Of a stretch of 42,387 nucleotides of DNA, positions 25,226 to 33,522 are shown one piece after another. How positions within the stretch are numbered: the first letter of the stretch is position 1; every line of letters begins with the position of its first letter. The stretch comes from a virus. A program made the position numbers and the translations under genes. The notes beneath the pieces are model-generated. The model ran no database searches, had not been told where the DNA came from, and saw only the letters and a program-made list of their open reading frames with translations. Location: the IMG/VR virus record IMGVR_UViG_3300031399_000380, positions 1-42,387 of that record, one strand, 5' to 3'.

Positions 25226-25860
25226 TCCCCATGAAGCTCAAACTCGACATCACCCCCGACCTTGCCGCCATGATGGCCGCCGAGATCAAGGCGGGCGAGA
25301 AGGCTGTCACGGCGGCGACGCGCGAGGCCGGGACCAGCCTCAAGACCGCCTGGCGCAGCCAGATCACCGGCGCGGGGCTGGGCATGCGGCTGGCCCGCAC
25401 GATCCGAAGCGAGCAGTATCCGAAAGGCAATCCCAGCCTGAACGCCGCAGCCCTCGTCTGGTCGAAAGCGCCCAATATCGTCAGCGCCCACGACACCGGG
25501 CCGCTGATCCGCTCGCGCAAAGGCTTCTGGCTGACGATCCCGACGGCAGCCGCCGGCAAGTCGCGCCGCGGCGGCCGGATCAGCCCGGTCGAATGGGAAC
25601 GCCGCACGGGTCTGAGCCTGCGCTTTGTCTATCGCCGGTCCGGCCCAAGCCTGCTTGTCGCCGAGGGACGGCTGAACAAGGGGGGCCGTGCAGTTGCCTC
25701 GCGCTCGAAGACCGGGCGGGGCCTGACCACCGTGCCGATCTTCCTGCTGGTGCCGCAGGTGAAGCTGCCGAAACGGCTGGATCTCGATCGGGATACAGAG
25801 CGGGCACATGACAGCATGCCGGGGTTGATTGTGGCGAACTGGGTGGACGGGCGGCGATGA
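25222..25860 (+). CDS. DUF6441 protein, probable tail/neck completion protein
   Basis: 212 aa if the GTG at 25222 is used (GTGA overlap); an ATG at 25231 would remove three residues. I recognise the DUF6441 type: TREAGTSLKTAWRSQI near 35, ARTIRSEQYP near 61, and a conserved PTAAAGKSRRGGRISP loop near 112. Very basic. In Rhodobacterales prophages it lies between connector and tail genes, so a gpZ-like minor tail role is plausible but not shown. Confidence 0.75.
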   Translation: MIPMKLKLDITPDLAAMMAAEIKAGEKAVTAATREAGTSLKTAWRSQITGAGLGMRLARTIRSEQYPKGNPSLNAAALVWSKAPNIVSAHDTGPLIRSRKGFWLTIPTAAAGKSRRGGRISPVEWERRTGLSLRFVYRRSGPSLLVAEGRLNKGGRAVASRSKTGRGLTTVPIFLLVPQVKLPKRLDLDRDTERAHDSMPGLIVANWVDGRR

Positions 25861-25923
25861 TTGCTGACGGCGATGCGGAGAGATATCAGCACATGACCCG
25901 GTCGCCCGAGTCATCGGTGAGCC

Positions 25924-26238
25924 CTATCGGCGTCCCAGCTTGCCAAATTCGCTGTCCAGCAAGGCGCGAAGTTTTTTCGACGCGCCCCGCAGGGCTGCGT
26001 CCACATTGGCGTCATTGTGGGTGACGGTCTGCGGCTGCATCCCTTCGGGACGCGCTTCGACGGTGCAGTGAATGTCGTCGGCCCCGCCCTTGGCACCATT
26101 CACATCGGACAGATGCACCTCGATCCGTGACAGACGGTCGGTCAAATGCCCGAGTGCGGATGTGACAACCGTTTCGGCCACTTCGGCCAGGCGTTTGTCG
26201 CCTTCAATGTTGGCATCGGTATTCAGTTGAAACTGCAT
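25924..26238 (-). CDS. RaiA/HPF-like ribosome-associated protein (moron)
   Basis: 104 aa, minus strand between head and tail genes, with GGAG 8 bases before the ATG. It has the layout of the HPF/RaiA (S30AE) family: strand-helix-strand-strand-strand-helix, with SALGHLTDRLSRIEVHLSDV and ANVDAALRGASKKLRALLDS. Family members bind the ribosome and lower translation in stress or stationary phase. This copy is short and lacks a C-terminal dimerisation domain. As a moron with its own transcription it may be expressed from the prophage. Ribosome binding is inferred from the family. Confidence 0.8.
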   Translation of the reverse strand: MQFQLNTDANIEGDKRLAEVAETVVTSALGHLTDRLSRIEVHLSDVNGAKGGADDIHCTVEARPEGMQPQTVTHNDANVDAALRGASKKLRALLDSEFGKLGRR

Positions 26239-26366
26239 GTCGGTTCTCCTGTGTGAGTGCGTTCACCCTCGGTGACTGGGTCGAGGCCGAAGGGTCGCCC
26301 CCGGTTGATCTCCCAGTCGAGGGCGCGAACAGTCTGAAAGCAGGTGTCATCGCGATGGCGGTGCAT
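26223..26366 (-). CDS. Possible 47-aa upstream ORF overlapping the RaiA-like gene
   Basis: ATG at 26366, TGA at 26223, ending 16 bases inside the RaiA-like gene and running over its ribosome site. The peptide begins MHRHRDDTCFQTVRALDW and continues EINRGRPFGLDPVTEGER; most codons end in G or C, as in real genes here. No ribosome site is obvious before it. GACTGGG (26274-26280) and CCCAGTC (26312-26318) form an inverted repeat within it. Could be a small gene or a leader peptide that couples translation. Confidence 0.35.
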   Translation of the reverse strand: MHRHRDDTCFQTVRALDWEINRGRPFGLDPVTEGERTHTGEPTCSFN

Positions 26367-26408
26367 TGTAGTCTAACCGGCTTATTGTTCTTAGCTGAAA
26401 GGATTTCT

Positions 26409-26916
26409 CAACAGGTCCCATAATGGTTCTTCGAGAAGGAGCAGTATTCGGTTGCCTTGCCGCTTTCGATCATCGCTGCGGTGATGTCGCGTCCGTCTGG
26501 CAGGAAACACTGACCGACGATGCGCCCGTAGCGGTCGATGTCGCGCTGGCGGCACGTAAGTTCGTGGTCTGAGGTCAGCCGCGCAAGCTCGGCTGTGGCG
26601 GCAGCGCCTCCGGGCGCGGCGGTCTCCGGAGCGTCGAGCCCCAGATCCGGATCCGTACATCCTGACCACTGATCCAGAAGGTGTCGCCATCGACGATGCG
26701 AGTGACATGGCCGTTGAACCGGTTCGCGTCGGAGATCTCGGCAGGGTCGTTGTTGGCAACGTCGGCGCCGCTGAAGTCCGAGAGCATACTCTCAAGATCG
26801 CCACGATCGGCCAGCATGAAGAGGGCAACCAGGAGCGCGATTATCAGGGCGCCCGTGCGCAGCGGTTTGCGCTTGCGGTGCCGCGATCTGTGCCGCGATC
26901 GAACTTGCCGTGTCAA
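26409..26916 (-). pseudogene. Thermonuclease-family protein, frameshifted at a G run
   Basis: The 5' part starts at TTG 26916 with AAGGGAG about 9 bases upstream and has a basic start, a membrane anchor/signal (ALIIALLVALFMLAD at about 23-37) and the nuclease start RIVDGDTFWISGQDVRIRIW. It then leaves frame: four G (26642-26639, minus strand) stand where five are needed. With one more G the frame continues GLDAPETAAPGG ... CRQRDIDRYGRIVGQCFLP ... ESGKATEYCSFSKNHYG to TGA at 26409, a normal SNase-like end. As read, the product stops in a wrong frame at 26575. Either an inactivating deletion, a slippage site, or an error in the sequence. Confidence 0.8.
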
Positions 26917-27055
26917 TGTTGCTCTCCCTTACTACCCGGTGGTGTCTGGCACCCGGACTGGGTGCGCACAAGGACGATGTTTCCAGCGCTGAGGCACCCT
27001 CAATACGCTTGCTGCATCAGGTCAACCGACCTCGCCCACCTATCGGAGCTCTTTC

Positions 27056-27481
27056 ATGCCCTCGACCCGCGAGACGATCCTTGCAGCGCTGACGGCGCAG
27101 CTGGCCGCGCGCGCAGGCGCCGAGGTGCGGCGCAACGCGATGCTGCCGGAGCGGGTGCCGGCCGAAGGGCTGGTGATCCTGCGCGACGGCAATCCTGGCG
27201 AGCCGGATGTGACGCTGAGCCCGTGGCGGGCCTACTACCGCCACCGCGTGGAGATCGAGGCGTTCATGCCGCCGGGCGCGGCGGAGGCGGCGCTCGACGG
27301 GCTCTTGGCCCGCATCGGGGCCGCGCTGGCGCATGACGACAGCCTCGGTGGGCGGGTGGAGCTGATGACGCCCTCGGCGCCGGAGCTGCAGCCGGTGCCG
27401 GTGGAAGGCGGCGCGCCGTTTCTGGCGGCCGCGCTGGCGGTCACGCTGGAATACCAGGTCAGCGACCCGCTGAGCGGGTGA
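27056..27481 (+). CDS. Tail terminator/completion protein (gpU-like)
   Basis: 141 aa, ATG with GGAG 9 bases upstream. It resumes the plus-strand morphogenesis genes after the minus-strand morons. N-terminal helix (RETILAALTAQLAARAGAEV), then an alpha/beta part with RVEIEAFMPPGAAEAALDGL and a final strand TLEYQVSDPLSG. Size, order and fold pattern fit the protein that caps the tail tube at the head-proximal end. Confidence 0.7.
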   Translation: MPSTRETILAALTAQLAARAGAEVRRNAMLPERVPAEGLVILRDGNPGEPDVTLSPWRAYYRHRVEIEAFMPPGAAEAALDGLLARIGAALAHDDSLGGRVELMTPSAPELQPVPVEGGAPFLAAALAVTLEYQVSDPLSG

Positions 27482-27543
27482 GCGCGCCGGACAGGCGCGG
27501 CCATCTCGAGACATCACATCTGCACATCACAGGGAGGATCAGC

Positions 27544-28815
27544 ATGGGCAAGCAACGCGCCTATGGCGCCGATGCCACACTCAGGGCCGTGCGCGAGACG
27601 CAGTATGGCGGGGCCACCACGGGCCCGGTGCGGGCGCTCGACTTCAAGACGGCGGATCTGTCGGCGAGCATCCCGCTCGGCGACGACCCGCTGCTGGGGC
27701 GCGGGCGCAACGCGCAGGACCCGTATCGCGGGCTTGTCACCGATGAGGGCCAGCTGGAGATCCCGTTCGATCTGCAGGGCACCGGCTGGTGGATGACGGC
27801 GCTGTTCGGCGATCCGCAGACCACGTCGCAGGCAGCCGCGGGACGGATCACCTTCGCGGATAATCCTGTGCCGGGCGACACGCTCACGCTGAACGGCGTG
27901 GCCTGGACCTTTGTTGCCGGGGTTGCTTCGGGCGACGAGACCGAGATCGGCGCGACGCTGGCCGATACGCTCGCAGCGCTGGCCTCGGATCTCAACGCCG
28001 CCACTGATCCCGCCATCGCGGTCGCGAGCTACACGGTCGAGGATGACACGGCGCTGGTGATCACCCATGACGCCACTGGCCCCGACGGCAATGCCTTCAC
28101 GCTGGACGCCTCGGCCGCACAGCGCGCCACCCCCACGCTCACCGGTGGCGGCTATCGCCATGTCTGGCGCAGCGGGGCCGACAGCATCCCGTCCTTCCTG
28201 ATCGAGATCGGGCATCCCAAGCTCACCACCCCGGTCTTCTTTCGCCATGCGGGCGCGGTGCTGGAGGAGCTGTCGTTTCAGATGGGCCAGGAAGGACCGG
28301 CCAATGCCACCGTCTCGGTCGTGGCGCAGGGCGAGGAGACCGCGCATGCGACGCTGGACGCAAACCCCGCCGCCTTTGCGCTGCGCCGTTTCAGCCAGGG
28401 GCGCGGACGCATCGCGCGGGCAGGATCACCGCTGGCGGGGGTCACGGCCGGATCGCTGACCTTCTCCAACGGCATCGAGCGGGTGCGGTCGATCCGCGAG
28501 GATGGCCGCATCGATGGCGCCGATCCGACCCTTGCTACCTGCGAGGGATCGCTGACCGTGCGCTTCGATGGCGAGACGCTGATGGCTGAAGCCGCCAGCG
28601 GCGATCCGGTCGCGCTGGTCTACGGCTTTGCGATGGCCGAGGGCTATGCGCTCAGCTTCACCCTGCCGCGGGTCTACCTGCCCAAGCCGAAGTATTCGAT
28701 CACCGGCCCCGCCGGGGTCGAGGCGAGTTTCGACTGGCGCGCCGCCGCCGATGCGACCGGCGTGATGCTCGAGGTCGCGCTTCTCAACGATATCCCAACC
28801 CATGGAGACCCTTGA
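27544..28815 (+). CDS. Major tail tube protein with an inserted domain
   Basis: 423 aa from the ATG at 27544 (GGGAGG 7 bases upstream). Forms the tail tube through which DNA passes. It begins MGKQRAYGADATLRAVRETQ and ends ASFDWRAAADATGVMLEVAL, typical of tube proteins in this phage group. Residues about 103-220 are an extra domain (NPVPGDTLTLNGVAWTF ... GATLADTLAALASDLNAATD ... TGPDGNAFTLDASAA), an adhesin-like beta module probably displayed outside the tube. This makes the protein much longer than simple tube proteins. Confidence 0.88.
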   Translation: MGKQRAYGADATLRAVRETQYGGATTGPVRALDFKTADLSASIPLGDDPLLGRGRNAQDPYRGLVTDEGQLEIPFDLQGTGWWMTALFGDPQTTSQAAAGRITFADNPVPGDTLTLNGVAWTFVAGVASGDETEIGATLADTLAALASDLNAATDPAIAVASYTVEDDTALVITHDATGPDGNAFTLDASAAQRATPTLTGGGYRHVWRSGADSIPSFLIEIGHPKLTTPVFFRHAGAVLEELSFQMGQEGPANATVSVVAQGEETAHATLDANPAAFALRRFSQGRGRIARAGSPLAGVTAGSLTFSNGIERVRSIREDGRIDGADPTLATCEGSLTVRFDGETLMAEAASGDPVALVYGFAMAEGYALSFTLPRVYLPKPKYSITGPAGVEASFDWRAAADATGVMLEVALLNDIPTHGDP

Positions 28816-29264
28816 TGATCCGTCTCGACCTGTCCGCGTCGCCCGACTGGCTCGATCTCGGCCACGGTGTGCAGCTGCGCGTGGCCCCCATAACCACCTC
28901 ACTGATGAACCGGGCCCGCGAGGAGCCGATCCTCGCGGAGCTGCCGGAAGAGGCCAGCGCGAACCGGCGCGGCATAGCCCTCGCAAAGGCGCTGGCGCGG
29001 GTGGCCGTGGATGACTGGGCCGGCGTGCATGACGCCGAAGACGCGCCGGCCGAACTCACCCCCGAAGGGCTCGACGCGCTGCTGGAGATCGTGCCGATCT
29101 TCGAGGCGTTCCAGCTGCGCTACGTGGCGCCGGGCCTGCATCTGGAGCAGGAAAAAAACGCCTCAGCGCCCTCGCCGAGTGGCACTTCGGCGGGGGCGCG
29201 CAATACTGCAACAACTGCCCGCACATCTGCCAAGCCTGCCCGGCGCGGCAAAACGCGCCGCTGA
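28815..29264 (+). CDS. Tail assembly chaperone, short form (gpG-like)
   Basis: 149 aa from the ATG at 28815 (TGATG overlap with the tube gene). Lambda gpG-type chaperones bind tape measure and tube proteins while the tail forms. Residues 1-115 are the shared domain (LDLGHGVQLRVAPITTSLMN, ELTPEGLDALLEIVPIFEAF). After the slippery site near residue 113-115 the zero frame continues into a low-complexity Ser/Thr/Ala and basic tail with no conservation pattern, as expected if the main role of the distal DNA is in the other frame. Confidence 0.85.
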   Translation: MIRLDLSASPDWLDLGHGVQLRVAPITTSLMNRAREEPILAELPEEASANRRGIALAKALARVAVDDWAGVHDAEDAPAELTPEGLDALLEIVPIFEAFQLRYVAPGLHLEQEKNASAPSPSGTSAGARNTATTARTSAKPARRGKTRR

Positions 29265-29482
29265 CGCGCGAGGGCACACTGGCCTGGGATGTCGCGCAGG
29301 CGGCCACGGGACAGTTGCGGGTCGCCGAGGGCGCGGTGCTCGGCTGGGAGATGGGTGCGGTGCTGGCCATGGCCACGGCTGCCGGGCTCGATCCACGTGC
29401 GGCTGTCGAGCTGCTGCCGGTGATAGAGGTGGCGATGGCGCGCGCGGTCAACGCGCAGATCCGGGCGCAACGCCCGCAGTGA
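28815..29482 (+). CDS. Tail assembly chaperone, frameshifted long form (gpGT-like)
   Basis: Predicted 222 aa: 115 codons to 29159, then a -1 shift (base 29159 read again) and 107 residues to TGA at 29482. The -1 frame has no start codon of its own at its beginning, is open with high-GC third positions, and reads RLSALAEWHFGGGAQYCNNC, then PHICQACPARQNAPLTREGT and a helical end in VAMARAVNAQIRAQRPQ. The CxxC-x3-CxxC cluster could bind zinc. Gene order (tube, chaperone pair, tape measure) is where this frameshift is conserved in long-tailed phages. Confidence 0.8.
29144..29198 (+). promoter_or_regulatory. Programmed -1 frameshift signal of the tail chaperone
   Basis: Slippery heptamer A-AAA-AAC at 29153-29159, in the right phase (gaa aaa aac in the zero frame). 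Seven bases later a hairpin begins: CGCCCTCGCCGA (29167-29178) pairs with TCGGCGGGGGCG (29187-29198), 12 pairs with one G-U and an 8-base loop. GGAG (29144-29147) upstream could act as an internal Shine-Dalgarno stimulator. All three classical elements are present. Confidence 0.85.
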
Positions 29483-29525
29483 ACACACACGTCGTCAAAC
29501 TTGAACGAAATCGGGGGTCAGCAGG

Positions 29526-32051
29526 ATGACCAGCGCGACCAAACAGGTCACGGTGCGGCTGGCGGCCGAGGGCGGCCGGCAGGTGCGCGCCGAGCTCAGG
29601 GGGATCGGCGCGGACGGCGCCACCGCGTTCCAGCGGCTGAGCTCGGAAATGGAAGCCGCCAATGCGCGCGCCGACCGGTTCTTTCGCCGGCTGCGGATCG
29701 CGGCCGCGGCAGGTGCTGCGGCCGTGGGTGCTGCGGCCACGGCGATGATCCGCAGCGGGCTGCAGGTCGTCGACAGCCAGGCCAAGCTGGCGCAGTCGCT
29801 GGGCACCACGGTCGCCTCGATCCAGACGCTGGAGCGCGCGGGCGAGCTGGCGGGCGTGTCGATGTCGGGGATCGAGCAGGCCACCAAGGATCTGACGCGC
29901 CGTCTCAGCCAGGCCGCGGCAGGCACCGGTCCCGCGGCGGACGCGCTGGACCGGCTGGGGCTGTCGGCCACCGAGCTGATCGCGCTGCCGCTCGATGCGC
30001 GTGTGGGGGCGATCAACGCCGCCATCGAGGAGTTCGTTCCCGCTGCCGAGCGGGCAGCGGTGGCGGGCCAGCTCTTCGGCGAGGAAGGCTCCATCGCCAT
30101 GGGCCGGATCGACAGCGCCACGCTGCGCCAGGCGACGAAGGACGTGCGCGCCTTCGGGGTGGTGGTGTCTGCGCAGGATGCCGCACAGATCGAGCGGACC
30201 AACGATGCGATCTCGCGGCTGGGGCTGATCTGGCGCGGGCTGGCCAACCAGCTCGCGGTCGCGGCGGCCCCGGCGCTCGAGGCCGTGGCCGACGCGATGG
30301 AGGCACTCGCGGAACGCAGCGGCCCGGTGGGCCGGGCCATAGAGCTTGTTCTGGGCAATCTCGACCGGCTGGCGGCCACGCTCGCGGCCGTTGCGGGGCT
30401 GGTGGCCGGGCGCTTTGTCGCCGGGCTTGCGGTTGCAGCTGTCAGCGTGCGCGGGCTGGCCACGGCGCTGGCGCTGCTGCGCGGGGTGCTCATACGGCTG
30501 CCCTTCGTGGCGCTGGTGATCGGGGCACAGGAGCTGATCCTGCGCTTTGGCCGGTTGGTCGCGGCGGCGGGGAGCTTCTCCGACGCCCTCGATCTCATGC
30601 GCGGCGTGGCCAGGGATGTCTGGGACCGGATGGGCACTGGCGCTCGGGCGCTCGGGGCGACGGTGGCGGCAGTATGGGCGGGAATTCGCGCCAGCGTGGC
30701 CGACGGGGTGCAGGCCAGTCTCGATGCGGTCGCGCGCGGGGCCTCGCTGATCATCAACACCTGGCGCGGGGCGTTCGCGGCGATCCGCACAATCTGGTCC
30801 GATCTGCCGGTAGTGCTGGGCGAGGTCGTGACCGGTGCGGCCAATGCCATGGTACGCGGCGTGGAGCGAATGCTGAACGCGGTGATCGGGCGCGTGAACC
30901 GCTTCATCGCCGGCATCAACACGGTGCTTGGCGCATTGCCGGCATGGGCCGTGGGCGATGGCGGGCTGCGCATCGGGACGCTGGACGATGTCAGCCTCGC
31001 GGGATTCGAGAACCGGTTCGCGGGCGCGGCGCGCGATGCCGGCGGCCGGGCGGCCGAGGCGTTCACGCAGGCCTTCGAGAAGGACTACCGGATCCCGGAT
31101 CTGGGGCTCGGGGCCTATGCCGCGGACGCCCGCGCCACGCAGGACGCCCTGCGCGGGGTGGCCGACGAACTGCGCGCCGCAGCAACCGGGCCGCTGGAGT
31201 CGGTCGAGGCGATCCGGGAGGTGCTGGCGCAGACCTCGGAGGCTGCCGAGGGGGCGGCGGAGTCGGTGGCCGGGATCGGGGACGCCTTCGATGGCGTCTC
31301 CGGTGCTGGCAAGGACGGTGCAGCAGGCGGCAGCAGTTCTGGCGGCGCGGCTGGTCGTGCTGCCGAGGCCGCGACGACTGCCGGCAACGCGATTGCGGCG
31401 GCGAGCGAGACGGCGGCGCGGGGCTGGAATGCGGTCGCAGACAGCCTGCAGGGCTATGCCGACAGTGCGATGGAGACCGGCCGGCAGATCGGCGAGGCGT
31501 TGGTCAGCGCGTTTCGCGGCGCCGAGGACGCGCTTCTGACGCTGGTCACGAAGGGCAAGGTGGATTTCCGCGATCTGGCGAACTCGATCCTGGAGGACAT
31601 CACCCGCATCGCGCTGCGCTCGGCGGTGCTCGGCCCCCTCGCCAACTGGCTGGGCGGTGCGCTTGGCGGGATCGGGGGCGGTCTTGGAGGTAGCCTGGGC
31701 GGCAGCCTCACCGCGGCGGTGGCGCATTCCGGCGGCGTGATCGGCGTCTCGGCACTGCCGAAGCGGCAGGTGCCGGCCATGGCCTTCGCCGGGGCGGAGC
31801 GGTTCCATGGTGGCGGTTATCCCGGTCTTCGCCCCGACGAGGTTCCCGCGATCCTGCAGCGCGGCGAGCGGGTGCTGTCGCGCCGCGAGGTCGCCGAGGG
31901 GCAGCGCGGTGGTGACGGCGTCCGCGGCGATGGCGGTGTGACCGTCAACATGACGATCTCCACGCCCGATGCCGACAGCTTCCGCCGGTCGCAGGGCCAG
32001 ATCACCGCCGAGATGAGCCGCGCCATCGCGCGGGCGCGGCGGAATCGGTAG
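29526..32051 (+). CDS. Tail tape measure protein
   Basis: 841 aa. Sets tail length and is packed inside the tube. Helical throughout, with a coiled-coil start (LRGIGADGATAFQRLSSEME), hydrophobic segments in the middle (about 280-345, AATLAAVAGLVAGRFVAGLA) that may enter the host membrane, an Ala/Gly-rich part (600-660), and a C-terminal domain with DFRDLANSILEDITRIALRS, a glycine-rich stretch and GGGYPGLRPDEVPAILQRGE, the usual end of the lambda gpH/GTA-type family. Begins 44 bases after the chaperone stop. Confidence 0.93.
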   Translation: MTSATKQVTVRLAAEGGRQVRAELRGIGADGATAFQRLSSEMEAANARADRFFRRLRIAAAAGAAAVGAAATAMIRSGLQVVDSQAKLAQSLGTTVASIQTLERAGELAGVSMSGIEQATKDLTRRLSQAAAGTGPAADALDRLGLSATELIALPLDARVGAINAAIEEFVPAAERAAVAGQLFGEEGSIAMGRIDSATLRQATKDVRAFGVVVSAQDAAQIERTNDAISRLGLIWRGLANQLAVAAAPALEAVADAMEALAERSGPVGRAIELVLGNLDRLAATLAAVAGLVAGRFVAGLAVAAVSVRGLATALALLRGVLIRLPFVALVIGAQELILRFGRLVAAAGSFSDALDLMRGVARDVWDRMGTGARALGATVAAVWAGIRASVADGVQASLDAVARGASLIINTWRGAFAAIRTIWSDLPVVLGEVVTGAANAMVRGVERMLNAVIGRVNRFIAGINTVLGALPAWAVGDGGLRIGTLDDVSLAGFENRFAGAARDAGGRAAEAFTQAFEKDYRIPDLGLGAYAADARATQDALRGVADELRAAATGPLESVEAIREVLAQTSEAAEGAAESVAGIGDAFDGVSGAGKDGAAGGSSSGGAAGRAAEAATTAGNAIAAASETAARGWNAVADSLQGYADSAMETGRQIGEALVSAFRGAEDALLTLVTKGKVDFRDLANSILEDITRIALRSAVLGPLANWLGGALGGIGGGLGGSLGGSLTAAVAHSGGVIGVSALPKRQVPAMAFAGAERFHGGGYPGLRPDEVPAILQRGERVLSRREVAEGQRGGDGVRGDGGVTVNMTISTPDADSFRRSQGQITAEMSRAIARARRNR

Positions 32052-32059
32052 GAGTTCCG

Positions 32060-32662
32060 ATGACCGACTTTCACGATGTGCAGTTCCCCGCCACCATCGC
32101 CTACGGGGCCAGCGGCGGGCCGCGCTTCCTGACCGCGATCACCGCCACGCAGAGTGGCCGCGAGCAGCGCGTGGCACAATGGCAGCGATCTCGGGGCGAA
32201 TGGAACGTCTCGACGGGCATCCGCTCCCGCGCCGATGTCGCCGCATTCCTCGCCTTCTTCTACGCCCGCCGCGGGCGCGCGCACGGGTTTCGGTTCAAGG
32301 ACTGGACCGACTTTCGGGCGGCCGGGCAGCTGCTGGGGGTTGGCGACGGGGAGCAGACCGCGTTCCAGCTGGTCCGGGGGTACGACAGCGGTGGCGTGGT
32401 GCATGAACGGCGCATCACGCGACCGGTCAGCGGGACGGTCGTGGTGTATGTTGACGATATGCAGGTGAGCGCTGGCCTGTCCGTGGATCACGCCACCGGC
32501 CGGGTGACGTTCTCGACACCGCCGGATCCCGGCGTCGCGGTCACTGCAGATTTCGAGTTCGACGTGCCGGCGCGGTTCGACACGGATGCCGCCGATCTCA
32601 CCGTGGAGACCTTCGAGATGCAGCAATGGGGCCGCATCACCGTGGTGGAGATCCGCGAATGA
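32060..32662 (+). CDS. DUF2460 distal tail protein (GTA g12-like)
   Basis: 200 aa, GGAG 6 bases before the ATG. Family of distal tail proteins that join the tube to the hub; in the Rhodobacter capsulatus gene transfer agent it is g12. Recognisable: FHDVQFPATIAYGASGGPRF at the start, ADVAAFLAFFYARRGRAHGF in the middle, and the end TFEMQQWGRITVVEIRE. First of four genes in the same order as GTA g12-g15. Its stop overlaps the next ATG (ATGA). Confidence 0.93.
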   Translation: MTDFHDVQFPATIAYGASGGPRFLTAITATQSGREQRVAQWQRSRGEWNVSTGIRSRADVAAFLAFFYARRGRAHGFRFKDWTDFRAAGQLLGVGDGEQTAFQLVRGYDSGGVVHERRITRPVSGTVVVYVDDMQVSAGLSVDHATGRVTFSTPPDPGVAVTADFEFDVPARFDTDAADLTVETFEMQQWGRITVVEIRE

Positions 32663-33522
32663 AGGCGGTGTCATCTGAGCTGGCCGCGCATCTCGAGGGC
32701 GATGTGCTCACACTGGCCACCTGCTGGCGGCTTGCCCGCAGTGACGGTGTGGTGTTTCGCGCGACCGATCACGATGGCGATCTGGCGGTCGAAGGTGAGA
32801 TCTACCGCGCCCGGGCAGGGTATTCGCGCACCGCCGTGGCCTCCGAGGCCGGGCTGGCGGTCGGCAATGTCGATCTCGAGGGCGTGCTCGACGACGCCGG
32901 GCTCGACGCGGACGCGCTGCGTGCCGGTCTCTATGACGGCGCCGAAGTGCGGATCTTCGTGGTCAACTGGCAGGACCCGTCGCAAGGTATCCTCAGACTG
33001 CGCCGCGGCTGGCTGGGCGAGGTCATGCTGTCGAGCGAGGGGCAGTGGCGCACCGAGCTGAGGGGCATGTCCCAGGTGCTCGCACAGCGGCTGATCGAGC
33101 CCTACACGCCCGACTGCCGCGCCGATCTCGGTGATGCGCGCTGCGGCGTGGAGATCGGTGACCCGCAATGGACGCGACCGGGCCTCGTCACCGCACCGCT
33201 CGACGCGCTCTCGTTCACCGCCGTGATCGATGTGGAGGGCAAACCGAATGACTGGTTCACCGGCGGGGTCATAATTTTCACCTCGGGGCAGAACAGCGGC
33301 CGGGCCATCGAGGTGCGCGGTTCCGATCTGGCGACAGGCGATCTGGTGCTCTCCTTCCCGCCGCCCTTTCCGGTCGGAACGGGCGACGCGTTCGAGATCT
33401 ATCCGGGCTGCGACAAACGGCTCTCCACCTGCATCGACCGCTTCAACAATGTGCTCAATTTCCGGGGCGATCCCTTCGTGCCGGGCACCGACAAGCTGAC
33501 GGAGACGCCCAATGCACGGTGA
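32659..33522 (+). CDS. DUF2163 hub protein (GTA g13-like)
   Basis: 287 aa from the ATG at 32659. N-terminal DUF2163 domain with TLATCWRLARSDGVVFRATD and a C-terminal phage_BR0599-type domain with CRADLGDARCGVEIG and PGCDKRLSTCIDRFNNVLNF. The conserved cysteines (CRAD, RCGV, GCDKR, TCIDRF) in related GTA proteins bind an iron-sulphur cluster; they are all present here, so a metal site is likely. Acts at the tail tip between distal tail protein and hub. Confidence 0.92.
   Translation: MKAVSSELAAHLEGDVLTLATCWRLARSDGVVFRATDHDGDLAVEGEIYRARAGYSRTAVASEAGLAVGNVDLEGVLDDAGLDADALRAGLYDGAEVRIFVVNWQDPSQGILRLRRGWLGEVMLSSEGQWRTELRGMSQVLAQRLIEPYTPDCRADLGDARCGVEIGDPQWTRPGLVTAPLDALSFTAVIDVEGKPNDWFTGGVIIFTSGQNSGRAIEVRGSDLATGDLVLSFPPPFPVGTGDAFEIYPGCDKRLSTCIDRFNNVLNFRGDPFVPGTDKLTETPNAR

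Noticed and set aside
29501-31693. 730-codon Gly/Arg-rich plus-strand frame inside the tape measure gene
   Set aside because: Low-complexity product of codon bias in another frame; no ribosome site or family resemblance.
29448-31808. 786-codon open frame on the minus strand opposite the tape measure gene
   Set aside because: High GC leaves this frame free of stops. It is Arg/His/Pro-rich without motifs, and the plus strand is a normal tape measure gene.
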